From Polydactylus sextarius (taxonomy: Eukaryota > Chordata > Actinopteri > Polynemidae), in the NCBI GenBank assembly GCA_016801845.1, contig CM028907.1, positions 25,417,950 through 25,481,949 on the forward strand: DNA of 64,000 nucleotides, in the 5' to 3' direction. Of the stretch, positions 51,501-62,133 are shown piece after piece. Positions within the stretch are counted from its first letter, which is position 1. Every line of letters starts with the position of its first letter. The position numbers and the translations under genes are program-made. Under the pieces are notes generated by a model, which worked only from the letters and a program-made list of their open reading frames with translations, searched no databases and was not told where the DNA came from.

Positions 51501-53630
51501 ATCATTAATGTCATGACTGTACATACATGGATGAAAAAATGTGAAAAAATAACACAAGTGGATAAAATAACAGACGCACTAAACAGTTTAAAACAGGAGC
51601 CATGAAATATAATAGAATAATCTTCATTGTCATTGTACAGTGGGGGTCATTTACATTGTGTTATTTTCATATGTAGTAGGACAAACTTGTCTTACAGACA
51701 TGTAGAAAAACATCTGTATTTGATGAGAAATAAACCACTGAATGAATGATTTTAAAGACAATCCACAAAACTGATGGTTGTTTAAATTTACTCATTAGTC
51801 ATCTACAGGTCAAAGACACTAAGACCCATGTTAACTTTATCAAAGAATAATAAAGTTTAAGTTTCAACATTTATCCTAACATCTACCAATGTTCTCTATA
51901 TTTCAGGCCCTGGTACGAACTGTTGGAGTGTGAATTATGTCAGCAGAAGAATCTGTGCTCTGGAAGGTTCTTCTGTCAATATTTCCAGTAAATATTCACA
52001 TCCCAAAGACCAGCAGCCCCAGTCTAAATGTTGGTCTAAAGTAACAAGCAGTGGTGAAGAGGATGTTGAACAGGTTGAAGCTGATCATGTGGAATTTCAT
52101 GAAAACGTGACTCAGCACATCCTGACAATCAAAAACCTGAAGAAGAGCGACTCTGCTGAATATATATTTAAACTAAAATGTAAGGGACAGAACCAGTTTA
52201 ACTCACATGGAGTGACTTTGGTTGTCACAGGTAATTCTTTAAACAAAATCTTTTTTTAACAGTGTAGATGTCACCACAGTGTCTCACAGCATGATTGATT
52301 CATGATTGATTAACTTAAGTGTTTGCTGGTTTTTGGTCTTTGGCTTAGTTTCACTTACAAACTGATGAACTTTTCAGTAACATGTTTCCAGCATCTTAAG
52401 GCTGCTTCAAGTTTCACAGATTAAACCACAGAAGACACAGAGCTGCTGATGTTTACATTTACTGACTTCATCTAACCATCTTTCAGACGTGACAGTGAAG
52501 TTGCAGCCTGCAGTGGTGACAGAGGGACAGAGAGTCACACTGACCTGCAGTACCAGCTGTCCTCTTCCTGTTAACACAAACTACAGTTGGTACTTCAACA
52601 GTCGACCTCTGACCCTGAACCAGAGCCAAAACAAACACCTGGTTCTGGACCTATTCAACAGTAAGCTTGAAGGACACTACTCCTGTGCTGTCAGAACCTA
52701 CGAAACATTTGTCAGATCTGATGAAAAGACTCTCTCACTCCAAAGAAACAGAGGATTATACATATTAGCTGCAGGAGTCAGTGCTGCTCTCCTGGTTATC
52801 ATACCTCTAGTTGTCTTCTTTTGGATCAGGTGAGCCACTCTGCTCTACTGAAGATCAATAACATTTAATCTATTATCTTAAATAACTTCAAGTTCATGTA
52901 CATTTATACATATTCATTCTTATCTCTAACCAGAAGAAAGAGGTCTTCAGGTCAGTCATCGACTACTGAGGCAACAGAGAACACTGGGCAGGTAAAACCT
53001 GACATTTGTATAAAGATTTTTAAAAACATTAAGTCTTAATGTTATATCCATTCTATATATTCTATATATATGGAATATCACCATCATCTAACCAAAGAGT
53101 AGATGGTGGTGATGGAGATGAATCAGACAATCCTGCTTTTGAAGTAGGATTCTTTCAATGAACAATCTTTATTTTAATAAACATTTTTCAGTGCACTAAA
53201 AAGCCAAATCAATGGATATCCATCAGTCGTGTCATTTATCACTGTTATGATGAGGATTAGTCTGAGTTGCAATAAAACTAGGAGATATATTCACATTTGT
53301 TTTTAGAGAAAATACTTGATAAAGATTTATTTATCAATCATGTGTCAAAGAGTTACTTTTTCAGAAAATAACATGCAGAGAATTATTTTCCCTCAATGTG
53401 AACTAATGTTATGTGCCTTGTTTCTTCATTAGTTCAACCCTGATTCAGTGTATGGAAACATCTGAAACTGACCAACTCAGCAAGATCAACTTCACTATGG
53501 CACCGTCCACTTCTCTAGAGCCAAGACAGATCATCTGTGTTCCACTGTCAGCACCGTGCCACACCCTCAGCCTCGTAACCAGGGTGATGTCGTTTATGCC
53601 ACTGTCAACATTAGACGCAATGTGAAGTGA
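48522..53630 (+). CDS. CD22/Siglec-like Ig-superfamily transmembrane receptor (tail interrupted)
   Basis: Nine exons join in frame: 48522-48552, 48928-49200, 49275-49508, 50896-51000, 51248-51451, 51907-52230, 52487-52829, 52934-52991 and 53433 onward. Exon 1 encodes the signal peptide (MFLVFILYISG). Exon 2 is a V-type domain with B-strand Cys, Trp and F-strand Cys (NLTC...MKWY...FYCW). Exons 3, 5 and 7 are compact domains with the 'CSTSCPL...YSCA' pattern. Exon 6 is a V-like domain reading ICALEGSSVNISS. Exon 4 (35 residues, Cys-rich) is only a partial domain. Exon 7 ends in a membrane span (AALLVIIPLVVFFWIR). The tail opens FNPDSVYGNI, then TGA at 53463-53465 and again at 53469-53471, giving 534 residues. 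The same frame continues open to TGA at 53628-53630 with LHYGTV and VVYATV, both ITIM-like. Family call is confident, exact orthologue is not; likely on B cells or other leukocytes. Confidence 0.8.
53433..53630 (+). CDS. Cytoplasmic-tail exon of the Ig receptor, with two in-frame stops before the ITIMs
   Basis: The acceptor ('ttgtttcttcattag') is strong and the upstream exon ends in phase 0. Frame 0 gives FNPDSVYGNI, TGA, AAC, TGA, then PTQQDQLHYGTVHFSRAK and on to DVVYATVNIRRNVK and a stop. Because tail motifs lie on both sides of the stops in the same frame, substitutions rather than an indel have cut the tail. The position expected to hold a middle tyrosine motif reads HLCSTV, with Cys where related tails usually have Tyr. 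An internal AG at 53479-53480 could serve as an in-frame alternative acceptor, but its pyrimidine tract is poor. Confidence 0.6.
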
Positions 53631-54764
53631 TGGGGGGTGAAAAATAAGGGCACTTTGTGTGCATGTGGAACTACCAGCTGACTTAGAAGTGTGAGATTAA
53701 AAGAACACAAACATTAGAGGCACATGTTGAATGTAATTTCTGCCAAGCAGGACTTGTTTCTGTGTCTGTAACTTTGCTTGAACCTGTTCCTGCTCTGGAC
53801 TCTGCTTCATCTGTGTCTATATATTCTGGGGATTCATCCCCCTCATCTTCCATGCTGGTAGATGGCCTATTACTGGACAGCACAGAGCTGCTTTGCTGCT
53901 GTAACTGCCTACAATAGAATAATAATAGTTTTAATAATAACCTATTTTTTAAGATTTAATAATAGCCTATTAAGGTAATACAAGATTACTGCAAGTCTTG
54001 TAACATAGAAATAACTTATGGTTGGTACAAAATAAAAATATTATAGCTATTATAGCTGATTAGTACCACCAAACCACTTAAATAAAATTAATTAAAATAA
54101 AATGTGGACAGCTTTTAAGATATTTCAATAAAATTAGAGGAATAGTTCAACTTTAGCTTTAAAGGGCCTAAACATGATTCTGGTCTTGACCTTTCATCTT
54201 CATCTTACTTTGCTGATGCTTTCATCCAGGAGAGCAGAGAGCTGCTTCCCTGGGCTGCCTGCTGTAGCTCCCTTTCTCTTGTCTTTTTATTCTCTCCTTT
54301 CTTGGCATTATGCTGCAATTAGTAACTAACAAGAGACCAAAAGTATGAATAAGACTGCTTGGTGACATTACAACAAGGCAGAAGGCTACTTTTTCTGCAG
54401 GCAATTGGGAACTGCCTGTTTGTTATTTAGCAAATAAATGTGTTAATTATGTAGCCTAATGTAAACCTACACAATAGTAAATATTCAGCTCAAGTATACT
54501 GATAGATTCACATGCTGTACCACTGACAAACTCTACTGACATTAGTTGTGTGGTGGTCATCACGTCATCTATTATTGATTTGGGCTAACGTTGCTAGCTA
54601 AGCAGTGAGCAGTCGGCTAATTTATGCTCAGCTGTTTGGTGCTGTATGAGACAGGCTACTGCACAACAGAGACAAATAAATACAGGTTAGGCTTAGGGGG
54701 CAAACAATACACTCGACTCGATTCATGTGTTACCTGGCTAGTGGAAAAGGGGAGGAGGTGTGTG
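53631..54764 (-). other. Spacer with possible hAT/ZMYM-type transposase N-terminal relic
   Basis: On the minus strand, 54330-54205 can be read as a Lys/Arg-rich segment followed by QQAAQGSSSLLSWMKASAK, and 53910-53700 reads SNRPSTSMEDEGDESPEYID. The pair resembles N-terminal regions of domesticated or relic hAT transposases of ZMYM type. No zinc finger or catalytic region is present, so this is at most a fragment. Confidence 0.25.
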
Positions 54765-56560
54765 AATAGAATAGAAATTTTATTTGTCTGACACCAAAAA
54801 AGTAACAGGACTCAGAATCAACTTTACACACACATACAAGACATTAACCTAAAAAAGACCTAAAAGTTAAAAAAAAAAAAAAAAAAAAAAAAAGTAGAAG
54901 TACACCACATAAACCAGAAATAAAATCAGACACATTGAAACTTACAAAAGGACCATTAGTAAAATCATTACCAGGTTATAGAAGTTCATTTACTGTTGAG
55001 GGCTGTGATTGCAGTTGGAATGAATGATTTTTTTATAGATTGCTTTTCTGGCCAGTGGGACTTTGTATCTCCTGCCTGATGGGAGAAGACTGAAAGAGTG
55101 ATGGAGGGGATGAGAGGGTTCCTCTGTGATCAGGGTGGCTTTCCTGATCACAGAGCGCTCATACAGATGGGACAGTGGAGTTTGTGGCAAACCAATTATT
55201 TTGCCAGCTTGATCTGTGATCCGTGTGAGCTTTGTTTTCTGTTTTCTGGTGAGGAAGTTGTACCAGGATGTGATATTAAGGGTGAGAATAGATTCTATAA
55301 GTGACCAGTAAACCATGATTAAAATCCTTTCGCTGACATTAAAATTCCTTAGCTTCCTGAGAAGATGGAGGCACTGGAGTGCCTTGTTGTAAATTGAATC
55401 TTAGTGTGTTTGGAAGGACAGTCCATGGGAGTCCATCTGTGTTCCCAGACACTTAAACACTCCACCTGTTTAACCTGCTCTCCCTGGATAGACAAGGGTT
55501 TAAAAAGCTGAGATGTAGTTGCTGTTCTGTCTCTGCCCACACAGCACAGTTCCTTTGTTTTTGAAATATTGAGCTCAAGTGATTTCTCACTGAAAGTTGT
55601 GGCCAGATCGTCCACTGCTAGTTGGTACTGGGTGAGAGCTTCCATATTGTCCATGCGGCCACCAGGGTCATGTCATCAGCATATTTTAAAAGACTCATTC
55701 ACTCGCTGCTACAACTGATGTTATTGGTGTAGACAGAGAACAGAATGGGGATAAAACACAACCTTGTGGGAGCCTTGTGTTTAAAACCAGTTTACTGGAC
55801 TTATCAAAAAACGAGTCCCAGCCTGTGAGTTCAAAGCAACCTCTGAGTGTGTCGGTTGCTTTATTATTCCAAAGTGTAATAGTTTTTGTTATTGTCTTGC
55901 CTGTTTTAAGTTGTGATCTGTATTTTGGTAGCAGCAGGATGACATTGTGATCTGACCTGCTGAGAGGGGTGTGTGGCTTTGATACATATGCGTTTGGGAT
56001 TTTTTCTTAGCATAGGTCCAATATATCATTAATTCTGGTGGGAGTCGTGACATATTGTTCCAGATCGGGCAGATATGACGTGACGTCACAGCGGTTAAAA
56101 GGAGAAACACAGGCTGCGCTCCGGTCTGACTGACAGCTCTGTGATGGCTGTCAGCCATCCGCTCTGCTGCCATGTTAAAATCCGGTCCTGGGACGTATGC
56201 TACTGTTAAGTTCCTCTGTTTTATACGATCGCACAGCGCGATTGCAGATTGCGATATCCGGCTGCCTCTCCTCCTCAGTCTGTTCCTTATGCCTCCTCTG
56301 GACCCTCTTTTCCTCCGGATGTGTTTTCGCTTCTGATTGCGAAGTATCTGACGGGGGATGTTGTCAGTGAGGGGGGGTACGTGTGTTGGCACCGGCAGAT
56401 CGTAGCCGAGCTCAAACAGGTAGCTCCGTGAATACGTGAGCCTACACGTGGTGGTAAATTGCTGTGCCAGTGGAAAACAAAGTCCGTTTACTGGTCATAG
56501 AGCCGTTAAACGTTGACAAAGGAAGAGAGGTGTGAGCGGAGGAGGGAGGTGGCGCATACT
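54765..56560 (-). mobile_element. Internally rearranged LINE retrotransposon copy
   Basis: Reading the minus strand, 56392-56250 opens with MPTHVPPLTDNIPRQIL and an Arg-rich GSRGGIRNRLRRRGSR stretch, like the start of a fish LINE ORF2. The frame then degrades, with large deletions. A reverse-transcriptase YADDMTLVA box lies at 55688-55662, followed by a frame change into ELNISKTKELCC (55580-55540). The C-terminal region at 55316-54990 includes ITSWYNFLT, LLPSGRRYKVPLARKAIYKK. The 3' end near 54765 reads AATAAAATTTCTATTCTATTC. Frameshifts and stops make it inactive. Confidence 0.75.
54869..54893. repeat. Poly-A tract (plus strand)
   Basis: About 25 A, inside the 3' region of the minus-strand LINE. 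Confidence 0.85.
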
Positions 56561-56627
56561 GGGGAATTATTATCTCACGCTTTTAATCGTCCAGCATTAC
56601 TAGTTGATCATGTCAACATGGACCACA

Positions 56628-57003
56628 GTACACTGTAAAAAAGTGGTACAGTAACAGTAAAGCTTCAAATAAACGCGGGTGTTTATTTACCAAATGACTG
56701 TGTGACATGTGTAAGTTTATGTTATATGTAAGTTTTATTAAAACACTGTTATAATGTTATACCCGCTGTTTATTAAATTAATATTGCTATTGATATTCCA
56801 TTACATCATCAATATATTAAGTTTAATGATTATACAAAGCAACTGATTTTGCAAAAGATTAAAAGTTAAATCAACTTGACATTTAGTGTGTTGTACTTAA
56901 AATAGCAATTCACTTAATTTTTGATGACACATTACTTCATTATTTTAAGGCAAGTAAAGTAAAAATCAAGTAAATTCAACGTATCCAGGCTTACAGTGTA
57001 CTA
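56628..57003. mobile_element. MITE with CACTGTAA ends
   Basis: The left end GTACACTGTAAAAAA and right end TTACAGTGTAC form an inverted repeat about 375 bp apart. The interior has 'ttaaatcaacttgacattta' and 'cacttaatttttgatgacac', typical of short fish MITEs with CACTGTAAAA termini. No coding potential. Confidence 0.6.
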
Positions 57004-57670
57004 AAGCACACTAGTACAGTAGGTTGCCTCATAATACAACAAAATAAAATTTAAAAGAGCACAGCTGTGTTTTTTTACAACAAGTGTTATTTACAACATA
57101 CACACAATACATACACAAAACAGTCATGAACACACCTTAAATCAAATCATATTTTATGGTGTCACATGGTGTGCAGAAGCTATAAGTGGGTGTGAGGTTA
57201 AATACTTTATTGACTTTATTTGTTACTCAACACAACAGAGGGGAAAACCTGGCCCAGCAGACATCCCTACAGCCTGTGTGTGTGCTCTTATTTGTTTATC
57301 ATTTCATCCAACATTTACTCTTTATTCACATACCTACGAAAGTAAACTACACTCTGCCTTTCAGCAGTAGTAGCAGTCAGTTGTTTTTTCCTGCATTAAT
57401 ATTCAGTGTTCATTCTAGTTCACACATTTGCTATTGTAAAACAACATGTCAGTGTAAATGTCAAAGTCACTGTGGTCACATCGGGTCATGTGAGGGAGTT
57501 AGTCTTAAAGAGAGAGCACACCCACACAGGCATTGATCGGACAAAACGCTCACTGATCTTTGCGTTCTGTCAAAACACTCGTCTTTGACTCCAGTAACAG
57601 GCCTCTCACTGGCTCTCTTCTGCTCCATCAGCGCTTCATTCACAGCATGATGCCACTGATTTCTGTGCTT
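57004..57670. other. Spacer / possible 3' flank of the pla2g6 remnant
   Basis: No coding exon recognised on either strand. Frames here are short and without domain. Confidence 0.45.
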
Positions 57671-57903
57671 TCAGTTATGCAGCAGCACATTTGCCAGTGA
57701 CTGGAGGATCTCCCTCTTCTCATGGAGGTACATCTGGGTTTCCCACAGCATGTCCACCAGGACTGCATATATATATATAAAATAAAATAAAACAAAAATA
57801 AAACAAAATAGAGACAATACAACTCTCCTATGGTATGAAAGCTTCCAACACATTCCTACTAATAAAATTTCACATAAATTCAACTAGTTGATTAAATGGC
57901 CTG

Positions 57904-57930
<27 letters not shown>
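57904..57930. repeat. Poly-T tract (27 T)
   Basis: Uninterrupted run in the interval where catalytic exons are missing; on the minus strand it is poly-A and could mark a retroposon tail. Confidence 0.85.
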
Positions 57931-57935
<5 letters not shown>

Positions 57936-58158
57936 AACCCACTGCTTGATTTTGATGTGGAAAATAAAGCTTAAAAAGCCTAAATAAAGCCTAGACTGCC
58001 TAAAAATAAAGCCTAGACTGGACTGTCCTCTTCATGCAGCAAAGGCAGTTTTATGTCCTAATTAAAAAGGGACAACTTAAATCAAATATAATTATGAGAT
58101 GAATAAAAACAACCCCTTCACAAGCTGGCCAAAAATATTAACTACTCTCCACACTACT

Positions 58159-58190
58159 TGGTCACAGAAAGGATGCCCTTTCTGTGACCA
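58159..58190. repeat. Short near-perfect hairpin
   Basis: TGGTCACAGAAAGG and CCCTTTCTGTGACCA are complementary arms separated by ATG. Confidence 0.85.
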
Positions 58191-58974
58191 ACATCTTCTT
58201 GGATAAATTCTGTAAAATACCATACTCACTTCTTTTTCTGTGTTTGGATGCTGTCCACTTCAGATGTGCCTCTGTTCATAGCACGACTGCAGCCCCCATG
58301 TACATGAAGTCTTCAAACCCTGTCAGCCAATCACAACAGCTATTGGTAGACACCAGTACTCAGAGGGGTCAGAATGGAAAACAACGGGAAAAGAAGGGGA
58401 TTGCTGTGTTTGAATGAAGTACAACTATACGGGGTCTTGTCACATTTTTCACAAACAGTATCTTTCATTTATCAATAAGAAAACCAACTAAATATCATCT
58501 TTGTGTTTTTTTTTTTTTTTTGTGAGTGTGTGTGTATTTTCTGGTGTTTTGGAGATTGAAGATGACTAAGTTGTCAGAAAAACACATTGTAGTGGATGAT
58601 AAAAATAACCTTAATTGCTAATTTGTAAAAAATATGATAAATACCAAAACTTCAAGGCTTTTTCTTGGATTTAGTTCCTTCGTGGCTCAGACATTCAAAT
58701 AGAAAAAAGCCCAAAAAAAGAGAACAGGGAAGTTAAGGTGAGGGGTGGTGGTGTTACCTATGTCTTGAGGCTTGGCCTTGTAGGAGATGGGGGGAGGACT
58801 GCCGGGGGAGGGAGGGAGGCAACGCTGGACTCCTACACTACACAGCATGTCCAGCAGTATCTTTCTATAAGGACCTTTCATGTTAACACAAACACACACA
58901 CATGCAAGCAAGTCAACATGTTAGACGTGCACACAAACTGCAAACTGCAGATTGAAAAGAGAAAAACACAGTAG

Positions 58975-58999
58975 TAGAGAGAGAGAGAGAGAGAGAGAG
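58975..58999. repeat. (GA)n microsatellite
   Basis: About 12 GA units, in an intron of the pla2g6 remnant. Confidence 0.85.
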
Positions 59000-61621
59000 C
59001 AGAAACATAAATGAGCTGTTGGCAAATATTCATGCATTTTAAAAATTTATAAAAAACAGCAAATTCAATTTAGTGGATGATCAGCGTGAGCGTCAATAAA
59101 AATGTTGATGTTGTCATCTGCTTCCTACAGAGAGTAAATCATTCTGTCACTTTTCATTCAAGTGAGTTAAGATTTCTTTTGGACCAGTGTAGCCGACATT
59201 AAATCACAGAATACAAAAATGTCAAGGAAACAGTAAAGTATGAGACATATTTTCTTTGTGGTCCCTCATGTAAAAAAGGAAAGATACTGGCAACTGCTTC
59301 AGTAACTGAAATAGTGCTGCCCCCTTCTGTTGAGAAGATGAAGGTGCAGTTTGTATTGAAATACTGAGATGACCACAAGTGAGTGAGTTTGACTTTTATA
59401 CAGTGTTTTTTCTTATCTATGGACTGTTTATTACACTGTAGAATTCAACATGTGAACATTGCATGTGAGAAGTTATAGAGGGAGTAATAGTCTTATCATC
59501 CACCATAGTGGTAAAATTCTACACGATGCACAAGCAGCATGGTTACAAATTTCTAGCTATCTGTGTTGTAAAGTAGGTATACACATGAGTATTAGTGGAT
59601 TTAAATTCTTTAACTGCATTTTCAAAATTATTCATTACATACCCAATAATTCTCATGCAAAGGATTTGCCATCTGGAGCAGAACATATACTGTTAAATCA
59701 GACATCAAACTACATCATACAGGCTTGTTAGATGATGCACATCCCATAAATTTATCAATACACTTCACTACGTTAATTTCCCCATGCACCATCCTCATCA
59801 CAATATCTCAGATATTCTCCCCATCCCTCCTTCCTCCTTTACCTTTGCTGGTGCGGGCAGCGATCAGTCCAGGAGTTTCTCCCAGGTCGTTGTGGATCTC
59901 CACATCAGCACCAACACAATAAGAGCTTTGATCAACTCTATGTGGTCCATCTAACAAGCACAGGGACATAATATCGTCATCAAGTATACTGTACATAGTT
60001 CCACAGCGGGATGATTTTTTATGAATCTAACAGTTATTATTCAGTGTTATCAACATGTTTTTTTCCAGCTCAGAAAAAGCTGAGGTGTGTAATTTTGATA
60101 AGAAAACAAAAACAAAGAGCAGTCTCTGTTCAAGAAATAGCTTTTCTTGAATAGAGACAGTTCTGGGAGATATATATAATATCTTGTCATGTGAGTATAC
60201 GGGTCATTACAAAGAACAGTGATTATCATCCTAATGATGCAAGCGAGATGCAAGACGATTTCAAAAGTGCCTGGCATTTTAAAAACGTAATCTCTTCTGT
60301 TTTCCCCTGTTGCTAAATACACAAGTATTCAAGTGTGACGAGTCACACAATCATTCTGACATTTCTTAGTAGTTTTCTGAACATTTGTGTCAGTAACAGA
60401 CAATTGTTTCCAGGGCACACACCTTCATAGCCAGGTGAAGGGCTGTGTTTCCATCCTGGCCCTTCAGGTTGGCGTTCGCTCCATGGGTGAGCAGCACCAT
60501 GGCGGCTTCAAAGCGACCTTTCTTGGTCATAATGTGGGGCGCGCTCTCCAGTCTTACTGAGGTAATTCACTGCACAGCCCCGCTCCAAGAGAATACGACA
60601 CATCTGGAGATGCATTCATTTAGTCTTTTAAAGAAACCTTGACACAGCTTCAAATTCAAACACATTGTGGGTTTGAGAGATTACAACATCCACAGGAAGA
60701 AACAAACATTACTAGCAGGGAGCTATTCCATAAATATGAAAGAGATTAACCATTCTCTATGTTGCTCAATCTACTGCTCCAGGAAGTTTCATTTCAACAT
60801 TTCATCAAAACTTGAACATTTGTAAGATGAACTGAATTTCTGACTGTAAAACTGGTAAAGTAACACAGATGACCTCAGCAGTCTTGGCCCAGTGGAGAGG
60901 TGTCCCTCCATACAACGAGTCTTCAGCCTGGAGCTGACCGGGGTCTGCTTTCAGGATCTCTTCCACACAGCTGACAGAAAAAAATAGACAGCAAGACATA
61001 ATTCATTACCTCTAAAACACACAGAATTTCTTCTTTTCGTGTTTAGTAAGCTTGTAATCTTAGTGACTCTTTTTTTTAAAATGTTTGTGTCACACAGCAC
61101 TGTCCTCAGTCTGAGGAAATTCATTTTCCAAAACCTCCACAGTTTCCCTGAAAGACATACACCAGGAATGATATCCCATTGTGACCTATCATCCTTACCC
61201 CTTCTCATTGTACTTCATGGCACTGTGGACGGGGTAACCAATGCCACCAATGACATCACATTTGGCCCCACCGTCCAACAAAGCCTTGACGGCCTCCACA
61301 CGTCCCAAACGACACGCCACATGGAGTGGTGTTTCCCCGTTGTTGTTCAGCTCATTCACCCCAGCGCACAGCCGTGAGCACAGGACCTGGACAAGAGTAG
61401 GATGGACAGTAAAATGGACGAAGGAAGTAAATTAATCATGTTAATATGCAGTTTAGCCACACATGCAGCTGATACTTTGCTCATCACACCTGGATGATGG
61501 CTGGAGAATCCTGCTTGGCTGCACAGTGCATGGGCGTCTCTCCGTTGCGGTCCTTGATGTCGGCGCGAGCCTGGCTTTCCTCCAGCAGCTCTTTCACGCA
61601 CACCAAGCCGCGAGCATTGAT

Positions 61622-62133
61622 CTGACTGGAGAAAGAAAGAAGACATGTTGTGTGAGGATTAAAATTTTTGCAGCACATCGTAGGGTCAAACAGGAAGTAT
61701 GACGCAGGCATTAGGATGATGCTGCCAACAGCCATTTGTTTCTAATCACATCGGTGCTGTGTTGAATCTCACTTGAAAGCCAAAAGTGTTTTTTGTTTTG
61801 TTTTTTGGTAAATTGTGCATGTAGGTCAAGCACAGATAGTTTTGCAGTTTGATCAGCAGTTCATCTGGGCATGTCAGTAATTCCAACATCTAACACTTGG
61901 CAGTAGAAGCACAAGCCATTTCAAGCAAAATAAAGAAAGACATTTTCTTTGTGAAAAGAAAAACAAATTGATCTAAAAGCGACACGATTTGAAAAAAGGA
62001 AGAGATACCATTGAATATTTTGTATCTAATGGGCTTAAAACACCACAATCACTAACAAGAGTTTTAAAGTACTGTTACCACAAAGCAACACTTATAGATG
62101 ATGGCCTTCGCCTATAAGCAGCTGGGATAGGCT
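61622..62133. other. Right flank of the pla2g6 remnant
   Basis: No upstream pla2g6 exon recognised. Text at 62098-62140 ('cgcctataagcagctgggat', 'aggctccagtgatg') is a fragment of the common fish repeat joined directly to the ~690-bp repeat. Confidence 0.45.

Larger units (their letters stand above)
57763..58757. other. Interval where the pla2g6 catalytic exons are missing
   Basis: About 1 kb containing a TA run (57768-57779), a 27-base poly-T (57904-57930), a small tandem 'aaataaagcctagactg' repeat near 57978-58022, a near-perfect hairpin (58159-58190), and a poly-T/TG tract at 58507-58534. No GXSXG or glycine-loop coding was found on the minus strand. Confidence 0.6.
57671..61621 (-). pseudogene. 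pla2g6: Calcium-independent phospholipase A2 (iPLA2-beta) remnant: ankyrin exons plus last exon, lipase domain absent
   Basis: Exons on the minus strand: 61490-61621, 61199-61386, 60874-60970, 60423-60603, 59843-59950, 58758-58874 and 57671-57762. They encode PLA2G6-type ankyrin repeats: NGETPLHVACRLGRVEAVKA, GYPVHSAMKYNEKG, GGTPLHWAKTAE, MVLLTHGANANLKGQDGNTA, NDLGETPGLIAARTSK. The next exon reads ILLDMLCSVGVQRCLPP. The last exon reads VLVDMLWETQMYLHEKREIL and ends at TGA 57671-57673, matching the family C-terminus. The patatin exons, with the glycine-rich nucleotide loop, GXSXG serine motif and oxyanion region, should fall between 57762 and 58758 but are absent. Exon 60423-60603 is 1 nt too long and exon 59843-59950 is 1 nt too short. 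The N-terminal exons were not seen to the right. This is a broken copy unless the indels are assembly errors. Confidence 0.85.

Noticed and set aside
51940..51995. Missing B-strand Cys (NISS) in the fourth Ig domain as evidence of decay
   Set aside because: As far as I recall, related fish CD22-like domains often read NISS at this position, so it is probably family-typical.
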